A DNA stretch of 64,000 nucleotides from Panonychus citri (GCF_014898815.1 NW_026515546.1:4473001-4537000), one strand, 5' to 3'; shown: positions 1 through 10,710, counted from the first letter of the stretch. Numbers and translations are program-made. The notes: generated by a model from the sequence alone, not told the origin.

Positions 1-864
1 CAATTGTAACTGTTAAATATCCTCAATGTTATTTACTAGATTTCACTTGAGTTATCTTACTTTTCCTGATAGAAAGAGATTTTCTCTCTCATTTTATTCC
101 TCTTCTTCCTCTTCCTGTTTCTCTCAATGGATTCTCAACTCATTGACCATTCCCTCAATTCTCATCCTCTTTTTCCGCTTTCATATTATTCTAATGTTTC
201 TGGTCAATTCCTAATTGTCCAATGTCAATGTTTACCTTACAACTTTGTCTTCCCTGTAAACTGATATTATGGTCACTGGATAAGCATAAAAAGATATCAG
301 ATTGAGTGTAGATATAAAAAACACTTTATCCTTCATCACTTTATCTGGACACTCTCTTCATCCTACTTACCTTAATCCATTCCCTTCATGATTTCCTGAT
401 TATTTCATCATGAACATTATATTATGATCCATGCAGAAGCTTTCAAATTCAGACATATCAATCCAATCAATAAATTGAATGGATTCAATTGTTTAATCAA
501 AATTGGTCCAACACTATTAATGAGGATTTTCAATTTTCCTCAAGGTTTTATCCTAATCAGATTCTTGAAAATCTTGAAACAATTCAAAAGTAAATTTATC
601 ATACAGACAACATGAAGAAAACTCATCAAATCTAATCAATAATCAGCAATTTAATGACAATGATTCATAAATTGTTGGCAATTTACAGCATTTGTAAGGG
701 TTGATAATGATTTAAGGAACCATTTAATTACATTACCTGAATATTGCTAATCATTTTAATGGCTGTTATTTTTTTTGAATCAAATTATCGTTTTGATTTT
801 TGTTCAGTTTCATTCTCATGGTAATTATATCAGAATTATTTGAATCTTTTTCATTTCAACTCAC
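1..864. other. Non-coding, left edge (intron of the minus-strand Ig gene)
   Basis: AT-rich sequence with short CT runs and no convincing exon on either strand. By position it should be intron lying downstream of the Ig exon at 865-980, because that exon ends in a good donor reading towards lower coordinates. I looked here for the next Ig exon, which should begin with Val-Ala-Trp-like codons, and did not find it. Confidence 0.5.
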
Positions 865-980
865 CTTATGATTTCCAAGATGATCAACATTACATTTCAA
901 TGTTGCCTCTTTACCGATAGGAATTGTTACATTTTCAACTGATCCTATAAACTTTGGTGGATTCTTGATTCCATGAGTAC
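865..980 (-). CDS. Immunoglobulin-domain exon, lachesin/DIP-type cell-surface protein (partial gene)
   Basis: Read on the minus strand, this 116-nt block is flanked by a pyrimidine-rich acceptor ending TTCAG and by a GTGAGT donor. It encodes the first half of an I-type or V-type Ig domain: the A/A' strands read PPKFIGSVENVTIPIG, and the B strand ALKC-like core is ATLKCNV, followed by DHLGNHK. The pattern P-x-F, N-V-T, G-x-x-A-x-L-x-C-x-V, L-G is characteristic of the first Ig domain of lachesin, DIP and neurotrimin-like adhesion proteins of arthropod neurons. The exon starts with two bases of a split codon (intron phase 1) and ends in phase 0, where the family usually continues with V-A-W. 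The rest of the domain must lie beyond the left edge. Family assignment is good; the exact member is not determined. Confidence 0.75.
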
Positions 981-2611
981 CTGAATATCATGAAGAAAGA
1001 AATGATTACTCATTAGAAAAAAAAGAATAAAAAATTACATGGGAAAATCTATAATTAGTTTTTCTCTCTCTCTCATCATCTTCATCTTCATCCCATTCAT
1101 TGAATTAATTATATTCACTAGATGAAGATGAGATATTTTTTTCTCTTCTTCTTCTTCATTCTAATTACATCCATGATATTTCATCGTCGATTGAACTATT
1201 ATCATGGTGATAGATTTTCAGTTGAGATTTGAAAAAATTTTCCAATTACATTTCGTTCAAGATTGAAATTTGCTTGTTGACTTTTCCATATATGCTAATT
1301 GTTCATTTATCCACAAGATTATCATGGTTCTAATATGAACATGGATAAATTATCTGCAATGAACTAATAGCTGAGTTTGTTGATTGATTCCAAATGGAAA
1401 TTGTTACATGGGAAAAATGAACGAGAAATTCATTCTTCTTGCAACATTGATCTCTTTAAGTTCCGGAAGAGATTTACTTTATGTTTACTATCATTTCCGG
1501 CTAGGAAACAGCTCTCATGTAATCTCAGCCTGTTCACACCAAACTTTCAGCAACAAAGCAGAAAACAAAGTGAGAGAGGAACAAAAAATAAGTAGATAAA
1601 GATGAATTCTCAATGATTATCATGGAGATGATGATGAGAAAGACACAAGTCTGATAATAAAAACGATAATGATAATCACATCTAAGCTATAAAAAGGCTC
1701 AATTCTGGACATTCTGTGGTTTTCATGGGAATCAATTCATGTAACAGCTTGTCAGATAATAGAAGGGATTTATCGGGATGAGAAGAGAAAAAAAAAGTTC
1801 CAAGAAAATGAATAAACAGAAAACCATGAAAATGTGAGTATCTTCACTTATTAGTAACATTATTTTTTCTTCAGAACTTTTTTCTCCCTGCCAATCCATG
1901 ATTTCCACCTTCTACCATGATAACCTCTCACTCTCACCTTTATTAATGTAATAAATAAACAGAGATAAATGAATCAATTCACCATGTAAACCATGGTGAT
2001 GATGATAACGATCAGATTCATGGAAATCTCACCAATGAAAACATTTCATGTATTCATTGATTATCTGATTATCTGAATCAACAAAAGTTCAATTCATGAG
2101 AAAAAAAATAACAAAGTTGACAAACTTTAGATTCATGAGATTTCAAATGTTATCTTTTCATGGTAACATTTTTTTTCTCTTCTTCTTTTCTATTGTTCAT
2201 TATTATCATGAACTTTTTTTTTAATCTCACTCCTTTTACTTTCCATCAGCAAGAACATGATATCCAGGGGTAACCTTAATTCATTGTGAATTAACTTTAA
2301 GGAATTTCAAGAGAAGAAATTTTTTGTTTTTCTCACATCCGATACTCTTCATCACTCTCTTATCATGAAAGTTTGAATTTCGAATTTGGAATTTTTCTTC
2401 CCACCCCTCTCTCTCTCTCATTCGATGTCTAAATAATATTAAATATTTAAGGTTGACTTGATTGTATCAAAGTCCAAATAACCTGAACGATTAATAGAGA
2501 TTAATGGAACTCTTTTTCTGAATGTTCATCCTTTTCACTCGAAGTGGAAATAACCTTTCTCCCTCATCTTCATCTTCATTCATTGTTGAACTTTCTCTCT
2601 CAATCTCTCAA

Positions 2612-2644
<33 letters not shown>

Positions 2645-3985
2645 CACTCCCTGTGTGTAAATGTTATCATGTTTTCCTGAACATGATTCTCTCAATGGAA
2701 GAAGAAAATTCTTGTTTAATCTTGTTTTCTTTTTCTTTTAACTTTCATTTTTTCCTTTTCTTGGAAAAACTTCATTTTCATGAGGAAACAAAAAGTTTTC
2801 ACTTTTCTTTTCATGATAAATTCTGAATAATTTCATTCATGATATTTTCTCATGATAAACTTTTGCACAAAACTCTTTAGACTCATTTGATAGCGACAAT
2901 TGAAATCAAATATTAATAGTAAATCCTACCAGTAGATTAACAAAATTGTACCTTAAAGTTAATCATCTAATCTAATAATTAAGTGACTACTCATTAATGG
3001 AAACTTTCATAATGATTAAAGGATTAAAGGTTGATGAGTTGGGAAAGTTTCTCCCTGTAAATTGATAATCACAACAATAACCATTATGATAACTAATGAA
3101 CTTTTTTCCTGATACAAAAGTTTATTGATTGGTGATCATCAGTCCAGTGAAAATGACCATTGGTCAGAGATCCACCTACTTGGCACGATTATGTTTATCC
3201 TTTTGTTTCACTTTACTATTTAGGTATCAATCCCTCATCCCAACTACACACCTCAACCTTTAGCCACTTAAATTCACCTTGATGGTTCACTTACTCTCTC
3301 AACTATAATTAAATGCTCATTTCATTATCTCCCATGAGGTTAGGAAGATGATGAAGAGGAGGAGATTAGGGGATGGAGAAGAAAAAATTACCTAAACATT
3401 TTCTTCCTTTTCTCTCTCTCTCTCTCTCTCACTCACTCATCTTCCATGTTATTTTGACCACTTACAATCTAATCTACTCCACCTTATCCCTCCCATTTGA
3501 CCACTTCAACTGACCTTTACGTATAAAGTGCCAACAAATTAATGATATCTTATCATTCATAGTAAATACAGTTACTCATCCAATGGATAAAATTATTAAA
3601 TTACTTGGGAAAAGATGAAAATTTTCTCAATAAATCTCTCTATTCATTCATCTCTTAGAGATATAACTTAACTTGAAGTTAGAATTAAATATAAATTAAA
3701 GAAGAAAAAATAACATTTTCCATTTCTTATTCTCTAATGAAAATAAATTGTTGTTGATTATATTTTTCTTCCCTGTAAATATGGATGATAAAACTCATGT
3801 ATGTACAGTTGATGCAAATTATTCTTCATAAGAAATTAATATTATTCTGATGAAAGTTTTTTTCTTCTTCATTTTCATGACAATATTCATTTTCGATTCT
3901 CGTGTATATTTGAAATGAAGAACAAATCAAATTCAGAATCAGGGAGAGAAATTCAATTTTATTGATAATAAGCAGAACCAAGAGC

Positions 3986-4024
<39 letters not shown>

Positions 4025-4571
4025 GAAAATATGAGATGAATTTTGATTGATATCATGAAAAGAGAGACAATAGAAAAAATTGCAACTCGAAAATCAGATA
4101 ATAGTAATTTGGATAATATTCAGTAAAGTTCAGCCATGTAAATAGCATTTTGCTGGTTAATCAGAAAATGAAACCAATAGTGGCTATGAACCTTTTAATT
4201 GTTTGCTAATTAGTCTACAATTAGCTTGATAACAATTTATTCCTATGGAAAACATCAGAGGTGGAAAAGGGGAAATTGCATATGAGAGAGAGAGAGGATG
4301 AGTAAAGTTAATATTGTGTGTGATACATTATTCTTGAATCTATCATGTCAATTGTAGTATCTAAGGTTGTGATTATCATCATGAGAGGTTCAGGAGTTGA
4401 GGTGGGAGGTGAGTGAGCGGGTGAAGGGCAAATAAATGGCAAGGTAAGCAAACTGTAAATCAAGTTAATCGCAATTAAGTCGCTAAGCTTTGGCAAATTA
4501 AGGTAGGAAAGAGAAGGGAGAGAACAAAAATTAGAACAAATGAGAGAGCAAAAAGTCATAATGAGAGCTAA

Positions 4572-4608
<37 letters not shown>

Positions 4609-5497
4609 TGAGTGAGAAAATAGGAAGCGGAAAATGAAGATGAAGCGGGAGATGGAGATGGAGGAGGAAATTGTTGTATCAATAACTTTTCTTTTTTTTA
4701 TCCTTCGAAAGAGAACTGAATGAGTGAGCAAGTGAGTGAGAGAGAGAGAGAAGAGAAAAAAATTTCATCATGTCAGCCCTTCTCATCGTCATCATTATAT
4801 TAACATTGATTATTATCAGTGATTAATCAGCAATTCCTAATTTAATGAATCTTAATCGTGATTCTTTCGGCTAAAGGTAACTTATTGATTCTTATAATAA
4901 TCTTATCATGGATAAGATTTCATGAAGAAACTTTTTTCATTGGCCAGACTAACAACTATTTCTATTACAGTGATGGTCAGTTTAATGGTCAATTTTAATG
5001 TCAACAAATTGTTATCTCAATCATTGACTCTGTAGTCATTTCCACTGATTGATTGGTTGGGATACTTTAATTCCGGTTGTGGTTCTTTTGATTGTTAATC
5101 AACAATCAAAAGAGAAATGGATTAAGGGAAACAATTTAATCACGTTATCTGTCTAAATTGTTAATGATATTGGAATAGTTAATGATGATTATCAGTTGAT
5201 AATAATAATGAGAAAACTATCTGGTTTAAAACAATCAATTCATTGATTTTGCTAATGATTAATATCAAATTCAAGATAATTAATTATGTTGTGTTACTTT
5301 TTAATTACAGCTCATCAATCAGTTAGTCAATTTTCAATTAATCTTTTCTTAGTTGATTAGAATTAGATATTGATAGTAAATATATTCAAGAATTGATTGG
5401 TTGATTATGTGAGTCTCGCAATTTGTTAATTATTAGTTGAGAGAGTTCCGGTTAATCAATTGGATTGAAAATCGAATAGGATTTTCTAGAAAATTTT
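981..5497. other. Non-coding, microsatellite-bearing stretch
   Basis: No exon could be supported. It holds CT/GA runs near 2607-2640, 3411-3430, 3988-4022, 4575-4604 and 4738-4752, and TCATC/ATGATG tracts. Open frames here, such as those over 3826-4056 and 4308-4731 on the minus strand, are translations of the GA runs. A frame at 1405-1599 starts with a hydrophobic stretch (MNEKFILLATLISL) but has no splice donor or recognisable continuation. Confidence 0.5.
3988..4022. repeat. (GA)n microsatellite
   Basis: Uninterrupted GA dinucleotide run of about 35 bases, seen directly. It generates spurious Leu/Ser open frames on the minus strand. Confidence 0.95.
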
Positions 5498-6726
5498 AAT
5501 TGTTGTTGATTATTTACCTGAAATTAATCGTTTTGATTGGACTAGAGATGATGATGATAATGGTAAGATGATTGTTGGTATCAAAATGAAACATATGATC
5601 ACTTTTAACAAAATATTTACAATCCAATTAACGTAATTTAATGGCAATGAACAATTAACTGGTTTACTTATTATCATTGATTTACTTGCACAATTAACAC
5701 CTCTCATCATGGTACGATCATCATTACATGATAACGATGATGATGATGATGATGATTTTGATGATGATTTTGATGATGATTGAAACACTTTTGAATTACC
5801 TATTAATCCACAAGGAAATTGGTTACAATCAATTAGAATCATTATTCTTAAATCACTCAACTTCAATTCATTTGGAATATAAAAAGAAAACTATTATCAA
5901 GTTTATTCAGAGAATTAAAATGAAGAAACAATTAAGACAATTTAACTTTGAGAGTTATTTAATATTGGAGATGATTGATAAAGTCATTGTAAGGTTATTG
6001 TGATTGAATTTAATCACTTTTAATTGGAAAGAAAATTATTCGAGATCGATGTTTTCTTACCAACAATTACTTTACATCTAAACAAAAAAAGCTCAAGAAA
6101 ATCAAGAAACATGAAAAAAAAAATCTTTCCCTTTGGTAGACTAATTTTCCTCTAGATGGCGTTAGTTTTGTTGACAAATTTTTTCGAACTCAAGTAGCGA
6201 CATCTCTTGAGTTTTAGTCGAACATTTTGATTTAGATTAGTTTTAATTGATCTGTTTGCTTTTTTTTTATTTTTATTACAATTTAAGTTAACATGGTTAA
6301 GGTTAATTAGTTAATTGTTAGAAAGTTGAGAAATTTTAAAAATTTAGAAATGATCAAAGTGATAAAATTAGATTTCTTCATTAGTTTCAATTGATTAGTT
6401 GATTGACTTAATCATTAGACTGAGACTAAAATGATTAGATTTTAATTGTAATTAAGTTTTTGTTGTCGTTTTCTAATAAAAATTTAACTATTTGAGGTGA
6501 AAGACTTACTCAGGATAAATTTAATTGTTACAATTAAAGAATTGGTTACAAATGTTATCAATTTACAAGATCAAGTTCACCTAAATGATTAATACAATTA
6601 CAATTAACTTTGAATTGTTTTAATGATACACGGAAATGATTATATTAATTAAAAGGTTAAATTATCTATTTGATTTTCTTTTAATTAAAGTGGACAATTA
6701 AAAGTTTCTGATCGTTTCAATCAATA
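5498..6726. repeat. Left arm of a large imperfect palindrome
   Basis: The sequence is found again as reverse complement in two pieces, 6960-7204 and 9765-10710, which join into one arm once the LTR element is removed. Matching landmarks are AATTGTTGTTGATTATTTAC at the outer end (5498), the CCTCTAGATGGCGTTAG motif (6149), AATTTAACTATTTGAGGTG (6481) and GTGGACAATTAAAAGT near the inner end (6690). By eye the arms are mostly identical with scattered substitutions and indels, the largest around 6060-6140. No terminal motif or target duplication is obvious at the outer ends. It could be a foldback element or a local inverted duplication. Confidence 0.85.
5510..5866 (-). other. 118-codon open frame in the palindrome arm, possible captured exon
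   Basis: Open frame on the minus strand of the left arm. It has a Cys-containing N-terminal part (DCNQFPCGL), a Ser run encoded by a TCA microsatellite, further Cys residues, and a hydrophobic stretch (VNWIVNILLKVIICFILIP) that could span a membrane. The mirror copy in the right arm (about 10340-10567, plus strand) keeps the first two thirds almost unchanged, including a silent Leu codon difference, but is then shifted by a one-base difference. Upstream lies an AG acceptor-like site, and GGATTAATAG/GTAATT resembles a phase-1 donor. I do not recognise the protein, and it may not be a gene. Confidence 0.2.
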
Positions 6727-6959
6727 ATCACTGGTCAACCATTTAAAGTTAATTTAATAGACTGAGAAAAGTTAAAAATTAACTTTAAAGTAATTGATCA
6801 GATTGATTAAACAATAGTCGTATATGTGATTAAATCTGATTGTGATCAATGTAATTAGTTAGCAATTAAAGAGCAATTTAATTCATTTTTTGGTTAATAA
6901 TCAACAATTTTAAGGTCAATGAAAAAGTTAAACAACTTGTTAAAGTTTAAAATCAACTT

Positions 6960-7204
6960 TATTGATTGAAAAGATCAGAAGAAAACTTTAATTGTCCACT
7001 TAATTAAATAGATAAATTATCCTGTTAATTATAATCATTTTCCTGTATCATTAAAACAATTAAAAGTAACAATTAGATAACAAAATTAACTGTAATTGTA
7101 TTAATCATTTAGGTGAACTTGATCTTGTAAATTGATAACATTTGTAACCAATTCTTTAATTGTAACAATTAAATTTATCCTGAGTAAGTCTTTCACCTCA
7201 AATA
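6960..7204. repeat. Inner part of the right palindrome arm
   Basis: Reverse complement of about 6493-6726, with the spacer 6727-6959 forming the loop of the palindrome. Its right end, CACCTCAAATA, is cut by the LTR element. The arm resumes at 9765 after the element with AATAGTTAAATT, so the two parts together mirror 6481-6500 of the left arm. Confidence 0.85.
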
Positions 7205-7520
7205 TGTAACAAAATTATTGATTAGTAATTGTTACGTCTGGGACGTTACCATGATGATGACCATGATATTCATGGTCATCGTTAATTGTCACGATATCGT
7301 ATTGAAATATCGATTATTAGAATGTTCTAGAAACTTCTGAAGGTGATCATGATCAGTGTATCATGATCACCTTCGTTCTATTGTAATACATTGTATCCTT
7401 CTAGTTAGTCCCCATTCCCTCTTTCCTTAGACAACATTAAAGTTCTTGTTATATTTATAATTGTGAGTATATAAGTTAATATTATTCAATTCTTAAGGTG
7501 AATCCGAAACTATCGTTTCA
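7205..7520 (+). repeat. 5' LTR
   Basis: 316 bases beginning TGTAACAAAATT and ending ATCGTTTCA. It contains two strong inverted repeats: GATGACCATGA around TAT, mirrored as TCATGGTCATC (about 7256-7280), and a 15-bp perfect stem GAAGGTGATCATGAT at 7339-7353 paired with 7360-7374 around a six-base loop. I saw no base difference from the 3' copy. Confidence 0.95.
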
Positions 7521-7522
7521 AT

Positions 7523-7540
7523 TGGCGACCTAGGCAGGAT
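7523..7540 (+). other. Primer binding site (tRNA-Arg type)
   Basis: TGGCGACCTAGGCAGGAT begins two bases after the 5' LTR. The TGGCGACC start is the complement of a tRNA 3' end ...GGTCGCCA and resembles the primer sites of mdg1/412-group Ty3/gypsy elements, which use tRNA-Arg. The match to a host tRNA is inferred, since that tRNA is not in this window. Confidence 0.7.
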
Positions 7541-7649
7541 GTTCGTGTGATTTGTGTGCCGCAATTTCGAAGATTCGAGGATTCGAATTTTATTCTTTGC
7601 TTAAATCAATACAATAAAGTTGGTACAATAAATAATAAAAGTGAAACTG

Positions 7650-8933
7650 GTAAGTTTCAAGGAGATTTTCATCTTTATTGTGACATAAGGATATACCTCA
7701 AGACAGCTTCTAGAGCAAGTCGAGGTGTTGAAATTTGTCACAATTTCTAGAATTATTTAAGGTTATAACTGATGATATAAATATGATACCTTAAACAGCT
7801 TCAAAAGCAAGTTGGGGTGATATATATTTATCAATAGAATTTGTTAAGGTTATTTAATATAAAGGTTGTTGTTTGAGATAGAAAATTTAATAGTTGGACA
7901 ATCGAATGCGAGATGTCTATTCTTCACAATAACCTTTCCTCTGAGCCAAATCTGAATATTTATCGACTGAGTGGTGATAATAATCAAGACATTTTCGATT
8001 GGCCTGAAAATTTCGAATTCGAAACTACTGCTGTTGGATGGGATGATGACCTTCGATTGAAGAGATTCCGTTATTTATCACCGGAACTATTAAACTTTGG
8101 TACATTTCTTATGTAAAAAATAAAATTATTGATTATAATGTAATGAAAGAAATGCTACTCAGAGATATGGTTAATCCAAATTACGTACAATTGATGGAAA
8201 GTAAATTGTACCAAGGGAAACAAAAGGAAAATCAATCGATTTTATCATTTATATTGGACCAAATTAAACTTTGTAAACGAATTAATGTTCAGATGGATGA
8301 GAGAAAAGTTATAAGGTTGATCGTCAGAGGAATCAAGCCTGAAATTTCTCAGTATTTTGCCCAATTCGAAATTAATTCAGTACATGATCTTTTACAAAGA
8401 GCCCAGCGAGCTGAGGCTACTCTTCGACGAGCTAGTGATAATGTTTATCAAAGCTCAAGTAACTCCATCGTTGGTCTGGTGATGGAGATCAATCAAATGG
8501 AAGCTAATATTGATAGATTAGCTTCTCAACTCAATTAATTAGTTTTATTGATCACTAGAAATTTGGTTAAAACGTAGGAGATGGTACCTTGTGGACTGGT
8601 TGTTGTGTCAACAGTCGCCTCCTCCTTATCCAACTCATTGCGCTATTGGTAGCAAGGGAGATGGTTCTTTTAAATTACGTGGCCGATGGATCCATGGGAA
8701 TTTTACATACCTTGTTCTAGTTTTAATATAATTAATTATGTGATAATCAAGTTAATGGAGATCTTATTGCAATTTCTCATTCTAACTTGGATTAATGTTT
8801 AAGAAAATGTTGAGAGAATTTGTTATTTGAATGAATTATTTGTAAATTAACATTCTTAATGTTAATGTTACCATATTATATGTCATTTATTGTTATTAAT
8901 CTAATTGTATTAGCTGTTTTTTGCTTTTAACAG
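7650..8933 (+). other. Predicted subgenomic intron of the retrotransposon
   Basis: AAACTG/GTAAGT at 7644-7655 is a near-consensus donor in the leader, and TTTTTTGCTTTTAACAG ending at 8933 is a good acceptor ten bases before the ATG of the second ORF. Splicing would remove the whole gag frame and place the 129-codon ORF behind the leader, as retroviral and gypsy env messages do. Splicing is inferred from sequence only. Confidence 0.5.
7913..8538 (+). pseudogene. gag: gag-like capsid frame, interrupted by one frame shift
   Basis: Two overlapping open frames, 7913-8116 and (in the next frame, entered by about 8100) to 8538, together resemble the capsid region of Ty3/gypsy Gag (retrotransposon gag family). 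The first part has the diagnostic pattern Y-x-L-S-G-D-N-N-Q-D-I-x-D-W-x-x-x-F-E followed by W-D-D. The second has the L-x-x-Q-x-x-x-E-S...L...I-x-x-G-I-K-P-E spacing of the C-terminal part, and ends in a coiled region. No zinc knuckle is visible. The break falls at about 8093-8100, in a run of T followed by GG, and equals one missing base. Total length would be near 210 residues, short for a gypsy Gag. It might be a sequencing indel rather than true decay. Confidence 0.75.
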
Positions 8934-8943
8934 TAATCTAAAG
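8539..8943 (+). other. Non-coding spacer between gag and the second ORF
   Basis: About 400 bases without an open frame of note. The part 8575-8700 is richer in GC than the rest of the element (for example CAGTCGCCTCCTCCTTATCC), and GGAGATGGT occurs twice (8578 and 8659). The right part ends in the acceptor at 8933. Pol would be expected here in an autonomous element, and none of it is left. Confidence 0.5.
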
Positions 8944-9333
8944 ATGACTTCAGAGGTGTTGAAGGATAAAAATGATAACTTCGTCAAGGTGGTAGGGATT
9001 GCCATCGATCAAATATTAACGCTGAAGAAAACATTGAAACGACCTGCTCCAAAATCAGTCATGGAAGCGATTGAAGGTAAAATCAAAGGTAACCAGCTAC
9101 TCATGAAATATGCTTATTTTCGTTGTTCGGGAATTGAAGACGAAATCAACGGTAAATTTGATCAACAAGCGAAAATTTTGGAAAAAGCTCGTGCATGTTT
9201 ATTAGAATTTGCTGCTTTATTTAATGTAATTAAATTTTATGTACCTGAAGATGTTCTTCAGTTTATAATTTCTGAACATAAACAAGTTTATTGTAACTCC
9301 GAATATGTAAAGGTTAATATAAAGTATGAATAA
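8944..9333 (+). CDS. Unrecognised 129-residue ORF of the LTR element
   Basis: Intact frame from ATG (8944) to TAA, ten bases behind the predicted splice acceptor. The product begins MTSEVLKDKNDNFVKV, is rich in Lys, Glu, Ile and Leu, has three Cys (CSG, RACL, VYCNS), no signal peptide and no transmembrane segment. It looks helical and soluble over residues 10-100. It shows none of the motifs of protease, reverse transcriptase, RNase H, integrase or an envelope glycoprotein. The position after gag and behind its own acceptor suggests an accessory protein or a captured host sequence. I do not recognise the family. Confidence 0.6.
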   Translation: MTSEVLKDKNDNFVKVVGIAIDQILTLKKTLKRPAPKSVMEAIEGKIKGNQLLMKYAYFRCSGIEDEINGKFDQQAKILEKARACLLEFAALFNVIKFYVPEDVLQFIISEHKQVYCNSEYVKVNIKYE

Positions 9334-9433
9334 TATTGAATTGGTGTTTTTGTCGCATTCGATGTGCTTATTAAATGCAAAAATTGTGCTTATAAATTAA
9401 TCGATATCGTAACGAAAGAGAGACCTTTCGTCT

Positions 9434-9445
9434 AGAGGACGGGGG
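9434..9445 (+). other. Polypurine tract
   Basis: AGAGGACGGGGG lies three bases before the 3' LTR. A G-rich purine tract in this place is the standard plus-strand primer of LTR elements. It is interrupted by one C. Confidence 0.6.
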
Positions 9446-9448
9446 TAA

Positions 9449-9764
9449 TGTAACAAAATTATTGATTAGTAATTGTTACGTCTGGGACGTTACCATGATG
9501 ATGACCATGATATTCATGGTCATCGTTAATTGTCACGATATCGTATTGAAATATCGATTATTAGAATGTTCTAGAAACTTCTGAAGGTGATCATGATCAG
9601 TGTATCATGATCACCTTCGTTCTATTGTAATACATTGTATCCTTCTAGTTAGTCCCCATTCCCTCTTTCCTTAGACAACATTAAAGTTCTTGTTATATTT
9701 ATAATTGTGAGTATATAAGTTAATATTATTCAATTCTTAAGGTGAATCCGAAACTATCGTTTCA
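9449..9764 (+). repeat. 3' LTR
   Basis: 316 bases from TGTAACAAAATT to ATCGTTTCA, offset exactly 2,244 from the 5' LTR with no difference seen by eye. The 15-bp hairpin stem recurs at 9583-9618. The downstream flank AATAGTTAAATT matches the left palindrome arm, fixing the border. Confidence 0.95.
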
Positions 9765-10710
9765 AATAGTTAAATTTTTATTAGAAAACGACAACAAAAA
9801 CTTAATTACAATTAAAATCTAATCATTTTAGTCTCAGTCTAATGATTAAGTCAATCAACTAATCAATTGAAACTAATGAAGAAATCTAATTTTATCACTT
9901 TGATCATTTCTAAATTTTTAAAATTTCTCAACTTTCTAACAATTAACTAATTAACCTTAACCATTTTAACTTAAATTGTAATAAAAATAAAAAAAAGCAA
10001 ACAGATCAATTAAAACTAATCAAAATCAAAATGTTCGCCTAAAACTCAAGAGATGTCGCTACTTGAGTTCGAAAAAAATTCGTCAACAAAACTAACGCCA
10101 TCTAGAGGAAAATTGTTCCTTGATTTTGTTGAGCTGTTTTCTTGTTCAGTTGTAAAGTAATTGCTGTTAAGAAAACATCAGTTGAATAATTTTCTTTCCA
10201 ACTAATTGTGATTAACTTTAATCATAACAACCTTACAATGAATTTACTAATTGTGTCCAATATTAAATAACTTTCAACTATAACTCAAACCAACTTAATT
10301 GTTTCTTCATTTTAATTTTCAGAATAAACTTGATAATAGTTTTCTTTTTATATTCCAAATGAATTAGAGTTGAGTGATTTAAGAATAATGATTCTAATTG
10401 ATTGTAACCAATTTCCTTGTGGATTAATAGGTAATTCAAAAGTGTTTCAATCATCATCAAAATCATCATCATCGTTATCATGTAATGATGATCGTTTCAT
10501 GATGAGAGGTGTTAATTGTGCAAGTAAATCAATGATAATAAGTAAACCATTAATTGTTCATTGCCATTAAATTACGTTAATTGGATTGTAAATATTTTGT
10601 TAAAAGTGATCATATGTTTCATTTTGATACCAACAATCATCTTACCATTATCATCATCATCTCTAGTCCAATCAAAACGATTAATTTCAGGTAAATAATC
10701 AACAACAATT
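9765..10710. repeat. Outer part of the right palindrome arm
   Basis: Reverse complement of about 5498-6492. It ends with TTTCAGGTAAATAATCAACA and then AACAATT, the mirror of the left arm's outer end. It contains ACTAACGCCATCTAGAGG at 10091-10108, the mirror of the left-arm motif, and the disrupted copy of the Cys/Ser-rich open frame. Homology stops at about 10710. Confidence 0.85.

Larger units (their letters stand above)
7205..9764 (+). mobile_element. Complete non-autonomous Ty3/gypsy-like LTR retrotransposon
   Basis: A 2,560-bp element bounded by two 316-bp direct repeats that begin TG and end CA. The four bases AATA occur directly before it (7201-7204) and directly after it (9765-9768), a target-site duplication. 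The left palindrome arm preserves the unoccupied site with a single copy (complement at 6489-6492). Inside, in order, are a tRNA-Arg-type primer site, a leader with a strong splice donor, a gag-like frame, a 400-bp non-coding stretch, a splice acceptor, a 129-codon ORF and a G-rich polypurine tract. There is no protease, reverse transcriptase or integrase: the interior is only about 1.9 kb. The two LTRs look identical over their full length, so insertion should be recent and must have used enzymes supplied in trans. Confidence 0.93.

Noticed and set aside
1377..1599. Frames with a hydrophobic start (MNEKFILLATLISL)
   Set aside because: No splice donor after the hydrophobic part, no known continuation, not conserved in any way I can see.
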